A stretch of 64,000 nt of DNA from Williamsia sp. CHRR-6 (GTDB lineage Bacteria > Actinomycetota > Actinomycetes > Mycobacteriales > Mycobacteriaceae): positions 496,001-560,000 of the forward strand of contig NZ_JAHCSG010000001.1 of assembly GCF_018474015.1 (NCBI RefSeq). Reading direction: 5' to 3'. Positions 15,538 to 24,493 of this stretch are shown piece after piece. A model generated the notes under the pieces. That model did no database searches. It was not told where the DNA came from and saw only the letters and a program-made list of their open reading frames with translations. Each line of letters opens with the position of its first letter. Within the stretch, counting starts at the first letter, position 1. The translations under genes were made by a program, and so were the position numbers.

Positions 15538-16503
15538 TCAGCGGTGATGGTCGTCCCACCAGGCCAGCACTCGGGTCCCGATGAGTGTGAGCCAGCGGGA
15601 CGGCTCGCCGGGCGGGACATCGGTCTCGAACCACACCGCGCCTCTATGCCGGCCACCCTGCATCCACCTACCGTCGGCGCGGCGGGCGGCGCGGATGAGA
15701 GCGATCGCGTCGGCCATCCGCGGGTCGGGATCGACGCCGTCCACGCAGGCGGCCATCCGCAGGTGATCGGCCGCGCCGAGCACGCTGTAGACCCAACGCG
15801 CCGGGTACACGAACCGGGCCGCCCACGGGCCGACGATCTCGCCGGTGCTGGCCCGGCGGAACAGATTGCGCGACAACAGGTATTCCTCGCCTGCTCGGCG
15901 GATCGACGCAACGCGAACGTCGCCCGTGGCGATCTCGTAGGACAGCAGACCGCGCAGTGCGTTGAGCGTCGAGTGGAACGAGGAACGCTGCGCGCCCTCA
16001 ACCCATTCGCAGTTCCATCCCCCGTCGGCGAGTTGGTGATCGACGAACCAGTCCACGAGCGCCGCGACGTCGGCGCCAAGCCACTGCCCGTTGGCGAGCG
16101 TCATCGCGTTGATGCACGCATCCACCTCGCCACCCCAGTAGGGCAGATCGTCGTACTCCCACCGGGCGTTCGCGGCGAGAAGCTCTGCGGTCCCGCGCCG
16201 TCGCAGCGGTTCGGCATCGACGCCCCACTCCCTCAGGGTGGTCAGGGTCCATGTCGTCGCCGTCCACGGCTGACCGTCATCACCACCATCGACGAACCCG
16301 GCCGGGAAGTACGCTCCGCCGGCCCATCGCCCGTCGGGGTCTTGCAGCGACAGCAGCCGGGCCCCGTGGCCAACGACCGTGGTGCGGGCCCGTGTCGCCT
16401 CCCAGACGGCCTGTGGCGCACCGATGATGTCGCGTTCGACCTGCCATCGCAGCGTGGGGTCGGCATCGAGCAACCAGTCGACTCCGACGTCGGGTAGCGC
16501 CAT
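15538..16503 (-). CDS. Alpha/alpha-toroid (squalene-cyclase-like) protein of unknown function
   Basis: A 321-residue protein without signal peptide. It has repeated helical segments with Gln/Asp-Gly-Trp turns, such as LQDPDGRWAGG, HQLADGGWNCEW and RRADGRWMQGG, the QW-like pattern of the terpenoid cyclase/prenyltransferase toroid fold. The acidic DxDD motif of class II terpene cyclases is not seen, so cyclisation activity is unlikely. Proteins of this kind in actinobacteria are usually annotated as hypothetical. The ATG at 16503 (MALPDVGVDWLL) is preferred; upstream in-frame codons run into the terminator of the neighbouring gene. Confidence 0.75.
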   Translation of the reverse strand: MALPDVGVDWLLDADPTLRWQVERDIIGAPQAVWEATRARTTVVGHGARLLSLQDPDGRWAGGAYFPAGFVDGGDDGQPWTATTWTLTTLREWGVDAEPLRRRGTAELLAANARWEYDDLPYWGGEVDACINAMTLANGQWLGADVAALVDWFVDHQLADGGWNCEWVEGAQRSSFHSTLNALRGLLSYEIATGDVRVASIRRAGEEYLLSRNLFRRASTGEIVGPWAARFVYPARWVYSVLGAADHLRMAACVDGVDPDPRMADAIALIRAARRADGRWMQGGRHRGAVWFETDVPPGEPSRWLTLIGTRVLAWWDDHHR

Positions 16504-16518
16504 CAGAGGAACGCTAGT

Positions 16519-16551
16519 TCCCGGCCGCCGCCTGATCAACGACGGCCGGGA
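16519..16551 (-). terminator. Terminator after the UPF0182 gene
   Basis: Inverted repeat TCCCGGCCG (16519-16527) and CGGCCGGGA (16543-16551) with a 15-base loop, just downstream of the UPF0182 stop codon on the minus strand and before the start of the toroid-protein gene. Confidence 0.5.
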
Positions 16552-16557
16552 CGTCGG

Positions 16558-19500
16558 TCACTTGGGCAGCGCCTCGTACTTCTGCACCGCCGCGCGCAGC
16601 CGATCGAGCGCCTGACCGTAAGCGGTGAAGTTGCCGCTGTTCTGCGCCTGCTGCAGCGCCGTCAGCGAGTCGTTCAGCTCCTTAACCGCGGCATCACGGG
16701 CCGGATCGGCTCCACCGGTCGACGGTGGTGCGGTGGTCGAGCTCGGCGGCGCCGTGGTGGTCGGCGGAGTCGTGCCTGCACCCGTCGGCGGTGTCGTGCC
16801 ACCCTGCCCGGTGGAGCCACCGGTGTCGGCGGGCGGGGTCGCGTTGCCACCGATCGGCGCGGTGGCCGACGCCGGGTCGATCCCCACCTGTTGCAGCGCA
16901 CCGGCAACCGTTGAGGCATAACCGATTACGGCCACACCCGCCCGCTGGTACTGCACGATCACCTTGAACAACTGCGGGAACGATGCGTCATTGTTCTTGG
17001 CCTGGGTGTACACCGGCACCACGTTCAAGATGCCGTTGGTGCCCACCGGCAGCGTCAACAGGTTGCCGAACTGCACGTTGGCGTTGTTCTCCAACGACTT
17101 TCGGTCAGCAGCCAGACGACTGTCGCGTTCCATGTTGGAGAACACCTGCGTCGGACCATCACGCTGCGGCCCTCCGCCCACCTCACGAACCGTGATGCGA
17201 CCGTAGTTGTTCGGGTTCGACGACACCGTCATGTAAGCGGCCAGGAACGGACGACGCAGGGTGTTCATCACCGTGGTCAGCTGGAACGAGGCCCCCTGCC
17301 CTGACGGATCACGCGCCACGAAGTAGTACGGCGGCTGATCCAGGCTCTGGGTCACCGCATCCCGGTTGGTCGGATCATTGGGCACCGACCAGAAGTCGTT
17401 GCCCTGGAAGAACGTCTGCGGATCCTTCACGTGGTACTTCTCGAGCAATGCCCGCTGGATCTTGAACAAATCCTCGGGGTAGCGCACATGATCGACCAGG
17501 CTCTGGTTCTTCAACAGTTCCGAGCGCGGCTTCACCGATCCGGGGAACACCTTCATCCAGGTCTTGAGAACCGGATCCTTGTCGTCGAACTGATACAGCG
17601 TCACCTTGCCGGTGTAGGCATCCACAGTCGCCTTCACCGAGTTGCGCACGTAGGCGATCTGCTTGTTCACCTGGGTGCGTCCGGTCTGACCCTGATTGAG
17701 CTCCTGGGCGTCGATCGTCGCGTCCTGCAACGACGTCTTCTGCGCGTACGGGTAGGCATCCAGGGTGGTGTACCCGTCGACGATCCACTTGATGGAACCG
17801 TCCGCCATCACCGCGGGGTAGGTCTTGGAGTCGACGGTCAACCAGGGCGCCGCCTTCTTCACCCGGTCGCGGGGGTCGCGGTTGTAGATGATCTTCGACT
17901 TCGAATTGATGGCGCCCGAGAGCAGGATGTTGCGCTCGGTGTACTTGATCGAATACGCCAGCCGGTTAAACACGTTGCCCAACGACACACCCGCACCACC
18001 GGTGTAGGCGTAGTTGGGTGCATTCTCGGTGTCGTACTCCTTCTTCTCACCCTTGTCTGAGCCGACGATGGCGTAGTCGGGGTTGACCTTGGCGATCAAC
18101 TCTCCGAAATAGATCCGCGGCTGCTTGACCTTGATCGGCGAGTTGGCGTAGCCGGGCGCCTGGATGCTGCTGATGTCACTTACGACGAACACAGGCTGTC
18201 CGCCACTGCTGGAACCAGATTCGTCGGTCACGTCCACCTGGTTTGCCGGTGCGGCGATGAAGCCGTTGCCGTGGGTGTAGACGGTGTGCTTGTTCAACCA
18301 GTTCTGCTGGTTGGCTGCGAACCGGGTGGGATCGAGCTCACGCACGGCCACCACGTAGTCGCGCAGCACGCCGTCGACCTTGTACCGGTCGATGGCCAAC
18401 TGCGTGGGGAACCCATAGAAGTTGGGACCCTGTTGCTTCTGGGTGAATGCCGGCGAGATCACGTTCGGGTCCAGCAGACGGATGTTGGACAGGGTGGCCG
18501 AATCGTTGTCCACACTGGCCTGATCAACCGGGCCCGATGTCCAGTTCCGTTGGTAGGACACCTGATTGCTGCCGATGTTGTAGGCCGCCTCGGTTGCCCT
18601 GATGTTGCGCTGGATGAACTTCGCTTCCTTCTGCGCGGCGTTGGGCTTGACCGAGAACTGTTCGAGCACCAGCGGCCAGCCCACCCCGACCACCATCGCC
18701 GAGAGCACCATCAAGGCGGTGGCCATCGCGGGGATCCGCAAGTCACGCAACACGATTCCAGCGAAGAAAGCCAGGCCGCAAATCGCGGCGATGGCCAACA
18801 GGATCAGTTTCGAGGGCAGCACCGCATTGATGTCGGTGTAGCTGGCCCCGGTGAACACGTCTTGTTTACGCGTGCTGGACAACAAGGTGTAGCGGTCGAA
18901 CCAGTAAGCAACTGCCTTGAGCAGCAGGAAGGTTCCTGCAATGACAGCGAGCTGGATGCGCGCCGCCCGGGTGAGGGCGCCGTTGCGACCGGCGAGATGG
19001 ATCCCGCCGAAAATGTAGTGGGTCACCAGGTTCGCGAGGAAAGCGATCACCACCACCACGAACAGGAAATTCAGCACCAGCCGATAGAACGCGAGATCGA
19101 AGGCATAGAAGCCGACATCGAGGTTGAACTGCGGATCGGTGACCCCGAACGGCTGCGAGTGCAGGAACACCTGCACCGTCGACCACGAACCCTGCACCAC
19201 GAGGCCGGCGATGATGCCCACCAGCAGCGCGGGCACCAGCGAGAACCACCGGATGCGGCTCATCACCACCGTGCGGTACCGGGCGATCGGGTCGCCGGGA
19301 CCCGAGGTGGGCACGAAGACTGGACGCGCGCGGTACGCCAAGGCCAGACCGCCGAACACGATCCCGCCCGCGATCACCGCGCCGATCAGGAACAGCACCA
19401 CCCGAGTCCAGATGATGGTCGAGAACACGCTCGAATAGCCGATGTCGTCGAACCACAGCAGGTCGGTGTAGAGGCTGACGAATCGTGGCCCCACCAACAG

Positions 19501-19626
19501 CAGGAACAACACGAACACCGAGACACCGATCAGAATCTTGCTTCGCCGCGACAGTGTCGGCATCGCTGCCGGACCCCGTACTCCCACGTTCCACGCTCCC
19601 ATTGGTCGATCCACCGTGGCTGACAC
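16558..19626 (-). CDS. UPF0182 family integral membrane protein
   Basis: A 1022-residue protein matching the COG1615/UPF0182 family (Rv3193c type). The N-terminal third holds about seven hydrophobic helices, starting with ILIGVSVFVLFLLLVGPRFV near residue 31. The middle is a large, probably extracytoplasmic domain with family sequences such as NIRATEAAYN and YGFPTQLAIDRY. The last 110 residues are a Gly/Pro/Thr-rich linker followed by a short helical tail (ALQQAQNSGNFTAYGQAL). The molecular function is unknown. The gene is transcribed alone and is divergent to a PPA1309-family gene. Confidence 0.93.
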   Translation of the reverse strand: MSATVDRPMGAWNVGVRGPAAMPTLSRRSKILIGVSVFVLFLLLVGPRFVSLYTDLLWFDDIGYSSVFSTIIWTRVVLFLIGAVIAGGIVFGGLALAYRARPVFVPTSGPGDPIARYRTVVMSRIRWFSLVPALLVGIIAGLVVQGSWSTVQVFLHSQPFGVTDPQFNLDVGFYAFDLAFYRLVLNFLFVVVVIAFLANLVTHYIFGGIHLAGRNGALTRAARIQLAVIAGTFLLLKAVAYWFDRYTLLSSTRKQDVFTGASYTDINAVLPSKLILLAIAAICGLAFFAGIVLRDLRIPAMATALMVLSAMVVGVGWPLVLEQFSVKPNAAQKEAKFIQRNIRATEAAYNIGSNQVSYQRNWTSGPVDQASVDNDSATLSNIRLLDPNVISPAFTQKQQGPNFYGFPTQLAIDRYKVDGVLRDYVVAVRELDPTRFAANQQNWLNKHTVYTHGNGFIAAPANQVDVTDESGSSSGGQPVFVVSDISSIQAPGYANSPIKVKQPRIYFGELIAKVNPDYAIVGSDKGEKKEYDTENAPNYAYTGGAGVSLGNVFNRLAYSIKYTERNILLSGAINSKSKIIYNRDPRDRVKKAAPWLTVDSKTYPAVMADGSIKWIVDGYTTLDAYPYAQKTSLQDATIDAQELNQGQTGRTQVNKQIAYVRNSVKATVDAYTGKVTLYQFDDKDPVLKTWMKVFPGSVKPRSELLKNQSLVDHVRYPEDLFKIQRALLEKYHVKDPQTFFQGNDFWSVPNDPTNRDAVTQSLDQPPYYFVARDPSGQGASFQLTTVMNTLRRPFLAAYMTVSSNPNNYGRITVREVGGGPQRDGPTQVFSNMERDSRLAADRKSLENNANVQFGNLLTLPVGTNGILNVVPVYTQAKNNDASFPQLFKVIVQYQRAGVAVIGYASTVAGALQQVGIDPASATAPIGGNATPPADTGGSTGQGGTTPPTGAGTTPPTTTAPPSSTTAPPSTGGADPARDAAVKELNDSLTALQQAQNSGNFTAYGQALDRLRAAVQKYEALPK

Positions 19627-19784
19627 GGGGTCTTTGGCCTCACTTTACTGACGTTGGCCCCCGACCCTGCCGCCCTTGCCGTGCGGCCACCGGCCCCGCC
19701 ACATCGCCGCAGCTCAGCGCGGGTACTTGCACTTGATCACGGCCACGCACGCGATCTCGGGGCACTCGATGCGAGTATGGGCGG

Positions 19785-20387
19785 GTGTTTGACGACGAGT
19801 TGCCGCCCCTGTCCCCCGACGCCCTGGGCATCGCCGTGCGTGAGGTGGTGGAGTTCGTCGACGCCGGCGGGTGGGAGCAACCGCCGACGCTGTTCGCGTT
19901 GGTTCCCACAGCACTGCTGATGCAGGCGCGTCCCGACCTCATCGACGACTTGGACGACCGCGAACTGACCCTGATCGAGCAGGATCCGTTGCCGGTGGCC
20001 GACGACAGCGAGATGAGCGAGGTGGAGCATCTCCTGGGCACCACCAGTTGGCCGCAGACCGTGGCCGGATGCGTTCTGGTGCAGGAGATCATCGTGCTGC
20101 CACCGGAAGCCGAATCCGATCTCGACGACGCGTTGGCGCCTTTGCTGGCCGATCGTGCCGCCGCCGACCGGGCTGCCCGGGCGGTCGCCGTCGACCATCC
20201 CGACTCGACCAGCGCACGTCTGGTCGTGGCGGTGACCCGCGACGGCCAGGAGCTCAGCCTGCTGCAGCTACGGCCCGACGATGACGACGAGGGCCCGCTG
20301 GAGCTGTTGAGCCATCCCAACCTCGCCCCCAATCTCGTTGCCGCACTGGCCGCCACGATGGAACACGACCACGACGAGTTCTACTGA
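19785..20387 (+). CDS. PPA1309 family protein
   Basis: A 200-residue acidic cytoplasmic protein starting at GTG 19785. It matches the actinobacterial PPA1309 family by its overall pattern: IAVREVVEFVDAGGWEQPP, FALVPTALL, SWPQTVAGCVLVQEIIVLPP, and an acidic C-terminus ending HDHDEFY. Function is unknown. Its position between UPF0182 and the PDZ protease is conserved in relatives as I recall. The 158-bp upstream region is shared with the divergent UPF0182 gene; no promoter was assigned. Confidence 0.8.
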   Translation: MFDDELPPLSPDALGIAVREVVEFVDAGGWEQPPTLFALVPTALLMQARPDLIDDLDDRELTLIEQDPLPVADDSEMSEVEHLLGTTSWPQTVAGCVLVQEIIVLPPEAESDLDDALAPLLADRAAADRAARAVAVDHPDSTSARLVVAVTRDGQELSLLQLRPDDDDEGPLELLSHPNLAPNLVAALAATMEHDHDEFY

Positions 20388-20405
20388 CGGTCGGCCACCC
20401 TCCTA

Positions 20406-20420
20406 CCACCGCTTCGGTGG
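20406..20420. terminator. Short hairpin between convergent genes
   Basis: CCACCG-CTT-CGGTGG, a 6-bp stem with a three-base loop, between the 3' ends of the PPA1309 gene (+) and the PDZ protease gene (-). It is plausible as a shared terminator but short. Confidence 0.4.
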
Positions 20421-20447
20421 ACAAGAAGTGGAGCGTGAATGCAAGCG

Positions 20448-21485
20448 TCAGCAGCGAGGCGCTGTACCGCTGCCTCGGATGGCAGCCAGCGCTGTGATCG
20501 CGTCGTCGAGTTTGTCGACCTTGTAGAGGGTGAGCCCACCGGGCTTGTCGGACAACGCTTCTGGACAGTTGCCCGCAGGGACCAGGAACGCGGTCGCACC
20601 GGCGTCCCGCGCTGCCCGCATCTTGTGGGTGATGCCGCCGATCTCGCCCACGTCGCCGTCATCGGCCATGGTCCCGGTCCCGGCGATGAACTTGCCGCCG
20701 GTGAGGTCCACACTGCCCAACTTGTCGATGATCGCGAGGGTGAACATCAGTCCCGCTGAAGGACCACCGATCCCGTCGACGTTGAAGTCGATCGTCAACG
20801 ATGGATCAGCGTTGACGAACTGTGGCGTCACCCCGACGTAGCCCTTGGACTTGTCATCGGGGCGCGCACCCAGGGTCACAGGTACCGACATCGGCGTACC
20901 CGCGCGCACGATGTCCACCACGATCACCGCGCCCGGCGTGAGACCGGAGATGGCCGTCCGCAGGTCGTTCGGTGTGCTGACCGCACGACCGTTGACCGCT
21001 TTCACCACATCGCCACTTCTCAGCGCCTTGGAGCCCGGGCCTTTCGGGTCCACGCCGACACTCAACGCCACCGGTCGTTTGAGGTAGCGCAACGCCGCAA
21101 CCGTGGCAGTCGACTCCGAGCCACCCATTTGCTGCAGATCGTTCTCCCGCACTTCCTTGGGGCTCTTGTCCGGCGGAAAGTAGATCTCGCGCGGCTCCAC
21201 CGCGTCACGACCGGAAAACCAACTGCCCAGCGCCTGGAAAAGGGTCAACTTGCTGGTCACCGACACCGTGGTGAGGTTGAGATGACCGTCGGTCGCCCGC
21301 GTGGACGCACCCTTGATCATCACGACGTCTTTCGACCCGTTCTTGGCCAGCGTGTTCAGCGTAGGACCGGGTCCCACGCTGACGTAGGGCACCGTGACGA
21401 ATGAGCCGACGGTCACCAAGACCACCAGCAACACCAGGGTGAGCGCCAGCGTCACCACACGACGATTGGCCGGATTCACGTACAC
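20448..21485 (-). CDS. Membrane-anchored PDZ/Lon-like serine protease (YlbL type)
   Basis: A 345-residue protein. One N-terminal membrane helix (about residues 9-30) is followed by a PDZ domain (about 115-205, including GSKALRSGDVVKAVNGRAV) and a C-terminal Lon-type S16 proteolytic domain. The Ser-Lys dyad is visible: Ser243 in GIGGPSAGLMF and Lys288 in GGITHKMRAARDAGA. Proteins of this architecture (Rv3194c, B. subtilis YlbL) are thought to process or degrade envelope proteins. Its C-terminus faces the outside of the membrane if the helix acts as an uncleaved signal anchor. The gene ends the minus-strand cluster that starts at 25.5 kb; 56 bp separate it from the upstream gene. Confidence 0.9.
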   Translation of the reverse strand: MYVNPANRRVVTLALTLVLLVVLVTVGSFVTVPYVSVGPGPTLNTLAKNGSKDVVMIKGASTRATDGHLNLTTVSVTSKLTLFQALGSWFSGRDAVEPREIYFPPDKSPKEVRENDLQQMGGSESTATVAALRYLKRPVALSVGVDPKGPGSKALRSGDVVKAVNGRAVSTPNDLRTAISGLTPGAVIVVDIVRAGTPMSVPVTLGARPDDKSKGYVGVTPQFVNADPSLTIDFNVDGIGGPSAGLMFTLAIIDKLGSVDLTGGKFIAGTGTMADDGDVGEIGGITHKMRAARDAGATAFLVPAGNCPEALSDKPGGLTLYKVDKLDDAITALAAIRGSGTAPRC

Positions 21486-21541
21486 GGACCCAGCCTACGA
21501 GGTGCTCGGACCACGGTCGTGGTGCCCTGCGGTTCAGCCGA

Positions 21542-22513
21542 TCACGACTGCGGGCGCAGGATGACCGTCTGACCCGGTCGCGACAGCACCGTGGTGCGGA
21601 TAGGGCGTCCCTTTGCCGCTGCGATGATCTGGCCCTCCCACGCGACCAGGCACGCTGCGGCCGGGGTCTGATAGGCCCGGGTGAGCACCGGGGCCAACAT
21701 CGCCGCGAACTGCCCCTCGGCCTTGAGGAACTGCTCCCGATACGGCCCGTAGAACGGCAGGATCGCCTTGAGGACCACCGCACCGGCGGCCTGCACCCGA
21801 TCGAGGATCGGCCGGATCCACGGCAGGTTGGCGTGGATGATCGGTTCGAGCTCGGCCAGGAACGGGCCGACCAGCTGCAGCAGTGGCTGCATCACCGGAG
21901 CCAGTGCGAACACCTCCGAGGAGAACACCCCGAACATCGGGGCCAGTTCCACGATCGAACCCAGTCCCCCGCTGCGCTCGGGTGCCGGCCAGCCCAGCGG
22001 GCACTTGGGCTGGGTGGCCACCGGCACCGACCCGAAAGCACCTGCGCCGGTGTCTGTCCCGATGGCCACCGAGGCACCGGGTACACCTGCGCCCGCGGCG
22101 CCGGGTGCCATCGGGGCGGATGTTCCCGGCGCACCTGGGGTGATGGGTGTGGCGCCGGGCAGGGTGACACCCGAGCCCGGGCTGATGGCGACTGCGGCCG
22201 CGGGAGCCCCCACCGCGGGTGCTGCGGGCGCTGGGGCTGGGGCGGCGGCGGCCGGGAGTGGCGGTCCCGGCTGCGGCACGCTGGGCACCACGATTCGTGG
22301 ACTCACCTGGGCCACAGCCTGTTCGGCAGCGGGGACGCTGACCACGCGGTGTCGCCCGGCGTCGGCGTAGAAGGTGGCCGCGATCACCACCGCCAGTACG
22401 GTCAGCCCCGACACGGTACGCAGCACAGCCACCGCCGACGGGCCGCGCCGGCGAGCCTGGGCAGGGGGCAGGGTCTCGAAGGAGTCGGTGGGGTGTTCGT
22501 CGTTGGTGCTCAT
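21542..22513 (-). CDS. Ala/Pro/Gly-rich single-pass membrane protein, function unknown
   Basis: A 323-residue protein starting at ATG 22513 (MSTNDEHPTDSF). After a short cytoplasmic part comes one membrane helix (SGLTVLAVVIAATFYADAG, about 35-53), then a long Ala/Pro/Gly linker (about 65-165) and a C-terminal domain of about 140 residues that looks helical: GLGSIVELAPMFGVFSSEVF, EPIIHANLPWIRPILDRV, then AAACLVAWEGQIIAAAKG. I recognise no family. It follows the exported lipoprotein gene by 28 bp on the same strand and is likely the fourth gene of that operon. Confidence 0.75.
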   Translation of the reverse strand: MSTNDEHPTDSFETLPPAQARRRGPSAVAVLRTVSGLTVLAVVIAATFYADAGRHRVVSVPAAEQAVAQVSPRIVVPSVPQPGPPLPAAAAPAPAPAAPAVGAPAAAVAISPGSGVTLPGATPITPGAPGTSAPMAPGAAGAGVPGASVAIGTDTGAGAFGSVPVATQPKCPLGWPAPERSGGLGSIVELAPMFGVFSSEVFALAPVMQPLLQLVGPFLAELEPIIHANLPWIRPILDRVQAAGAVVLKAILPFYGPYREQFLKAEGQFAAMLAPVLTRAYQTPAAACLVAWEGQIIAAAKGRPIRTTVLSRPGQTVILRPQS

Positions 22514-22541
22514 GGCTTTTCGTTGCTCCAGAGTCGATGGG

Positions 22542-23378
22542 TCAGCGTGCGGTGGACGGTGCGGCTGCGGTGGGCTCAAAGACACCCTCGAGATGCCACA
22601 CCCCGGTGAACCCGTTGAACGGGCCGCCGACGATGGCGCTGGTCCATTCCAGGGTGTACTCGCGCGTCTTGGCGTCGTAGGTGCCGGTGGCCGAGGGACC
22701 CGATCCCGGCGTCGCCTTGTCCTGTCCGAACCACCTCTGCGACACCCAATCCCACGCCCGGGTGGCCTGCGCGGCCACCGGGACCTCCGGCCCCTTGGCC
22801 GGTGCGACCTTGGGTGCGCCCTGGTTGAACTCCTGGTTGTTCCATGACGCCGCCCACGCGGTGACGTTGGCGGTCAGCTTGCCGCCGGACACGGTGACCG
22901 TCGGTGCGACGACGGCGTTGCGGGTCTGCGGGTCCACCGGGTTGGTGGACGCACCGAAGTCGACACCGAAGAACCGGGTCGGCTTCATGATTGCGCCCGC
23001 GAGGGAATTGCCGTTGTCGAAACCGGGTTTCGGCTCGGACTGGAACGCGCCCGACCGCAGCCCCCCGTCGGTTCCGGGCGCGAGCAGTGTGATGGTGCCG
23101 CCGTTGACCGGCGAGTCACCGTTGGGCATGTACGGGCCGGCCTCGACGGTGCCGCCAGGCTGGACCATCTTGAACCACGATCCGGTCACCTCGCTGCCCT
23201 TGGTCGCGCCCGCCTGCAGGCGAAACAATCCCACCAGCGGGCCAGACGCCGACGGGGTCGACTCCGATGAGCCGCAGGCCGTGAGCAGGCCTGCGGCCAG
23301 CAGCAGTCCGACGCCTGCGGCCACCGCGGTGCGCCGGGCACGATCGACTCGGCGTGACATGTTGTGCAACTTCATCAT
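22542..23378 (-). CDS. Exported lipoprotein, paralogue of the gene at 24490-25548
   Basis: A 278-residue lipoprotein starting at ATG 23378, with lipobox LLTAC (Cys35). The mature domain shares long motifs with the product of 24490-25548: GLFRLQAG, VTGSWFKMVQPGGT, GTDGGLRSGAFQ, a ...TNPVDPQT segment, FNQGAPK and EWTSAIVGGPFNGFTGVWHL. Compared with the paralogue it carries an insertion of about 30 residues before the last motif (RAWDWVSQRWFGQDK). I do not recognise the domain family. The ATG overlaps the stop of the membrane-protein gene (ATGA at 23375-23378), so translation is coupled. Confidence 0.8.
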   Translation of the reverse strand: MMKLHNMSRRVDRARRTAVAAGVGLLLAAGLLTACGSSESTPSASGPLVGLFRLQAGATKGSEVTGSWFKMVQPGGTVEAGPYMPNGDSPVNGGTITLLAPGTDGGLRSGAFQSEPKPGFDNGNSLAGAIMKPTRFFGVDFGASTNPVDPQTRNAVVAPTVTVSGGKLTANVTAWAASWNNQEFNQGAPKVAPAKGPEVPVAAQATRAWDWVSQRWFGQDKATPGSGPSATGTYDAKTREYTLEWTSAIVGGPFNGFTGVWHLEGVFEPTAAAPSTAR

Positions 23379-24493
23379 TCCCCTCGTGTTCCCGCCGACG
23401 CAGCGCGACGTCGAGACGTGACCACGTCCCATACACCCACGCCGGCAACCAGCAGGCTGATGGCGCCGAGGCCACCGAGGGCCCACGGCAGTGCTTCAAA
23501 CGCCCCGAATCCCACAGCGCGCGTTCGTTTCTCCAGATCGGCGACCCCGTCGAAGTTCGCCACGTTGTCGTTCATCACCCCGACCAAGCCGGCGAAGTCC
23601 GACGACATCGGCTGCCACCGGGCGCTCAGCCGTTCGACCGTCGCGAGATCAGAACGATCGATGCGCGAGCCGGGTGCGTCCACGCGCGAGCGGAGGTCGC
23701 CGAGGTAACGGCTGTCGATCTCGCCGACCGCGCCCACCATCACCACGAAATAGCCCTGCACCTCACGCACCTTCTGCGTGGTGAGAACAGGTGAGAACCG
23801 GTCGACCAACGGCCCGGCCGCACTCGCATTCGCCGCCATCGGCGTGATCACCGGAACCACGGCGAGTACTCCGGCAGTGACCACCGCGAGCAGCGCGGCT
23901 CCGATCGGTCGGCGCCTGTTGTGCGCTCGCCAGAAGCCCCAGATGCCCGCACCCAGCAGCAGCAGACCGGTGCCGAGCGGGATGAACGGCACCCAACTCA
24001 ACGGCTGCAGCCGCTGCAGCCGGTCGTAATCGCCACGCGCTGAATCGATCTGCTTGAGCAGATCGGTCATGTCGGCGTCGATCGCGGGATACCGCTGCGC
24101 GAAGGTGGCCAGCTGCGGGTACTGCCCCGGGCTGATGTCGGCGGCCGCATCGATGCGCACCGTCGCCGATCGCACCGACTCGAGCAGACGAAGGTCGTCG
24201 TCGAAGCTGCGCAACGTCGACGGCGACATGTAGGGAGCGAAGTCGGAGATCATCGCGTCGCCCTGCGCTGCGGGATAGAACATGGCCCCGGCCACGGGGA
24301 TGGCGGAGATCACCAACCCCATCACCGCCAGCACGGCCCATGGCCACCGTCGGTGCCGGTGTGACGACGGCCCCGGCGTGAGGCCGACTGAGCCGGAGTC
24401 GGCACTCGATTCGGAGTACCGCGGCAGCGTCGCCCTGCCCGAGTACGTGGACAGCCCCGATCCGGCGGAGACCGGATCAGGAGTGGTGGTCAT
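23375..24493 (-). CDS. Four-helix membrane protein between two exported paralogues, function unknown
   Basis: A 372-residue integral membrane protein with about four helices: WAVLAVMGLVISAIPVAGAM (about 51-70), WVPFIPLGTGLLLLGAGIWG (165-185), AALLAVVTAGVLAVVPVIT, and LPWALGGLGAISLLVAGVGV near the C-terminus. The loops between helices 1-2 and 3-4 are each about 100 residues, helical, and probably extracytoplasmic; the second contains FSPVLTTQKVREVQGYFVVM. I recognise no family. ATGA overlaps on both sides (24490-24493 and 23375-23378) couple its translation to both paralogues, so the three products very likely form one assembly. Confidence 0.8.
   Translation of the reverse strand: MTTTPDPVSAGSGLSTYSGRATLPRYSESSADSGSVGLTPGPSSHRHRRWPWAVLAVMGLVISAIPVAGAMFYPAAQGDAMISDFAPYMSPSTLRSFDDDLRLLESVRSATVRIDAAADISPGQYPQLATFAQRYPAIDADMTDLLKQIDSARGDYDRLQRLQPLSWVPFIPLGTGLLLLGAGIWGFWRAHNRRRPIGAALLAVVTAGVLAVVPVITPMAANASAAGPLVDRFSPVLTTQKVREVQGYFVVMVGAVGEIDSRYLGDLRSRVDAPGSRIDRSDLATVERLSARWQPMSSDFAGLVGVMNDNVANFDGVADLEKRTRAVGFGAFEALPWALGGLGAISLLVAGVGVWDVVTSRRRAASAGTRGE

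Noticed and set aside
18271-19623. Long open frame on the plus strand, opposite the UPF0182 gene
   Set aside because: It is rich in His, Gln and Arg, has no family pattern, and lies fully antisense to a well-conserved gene. High-GC codon bias keeps such frames open.
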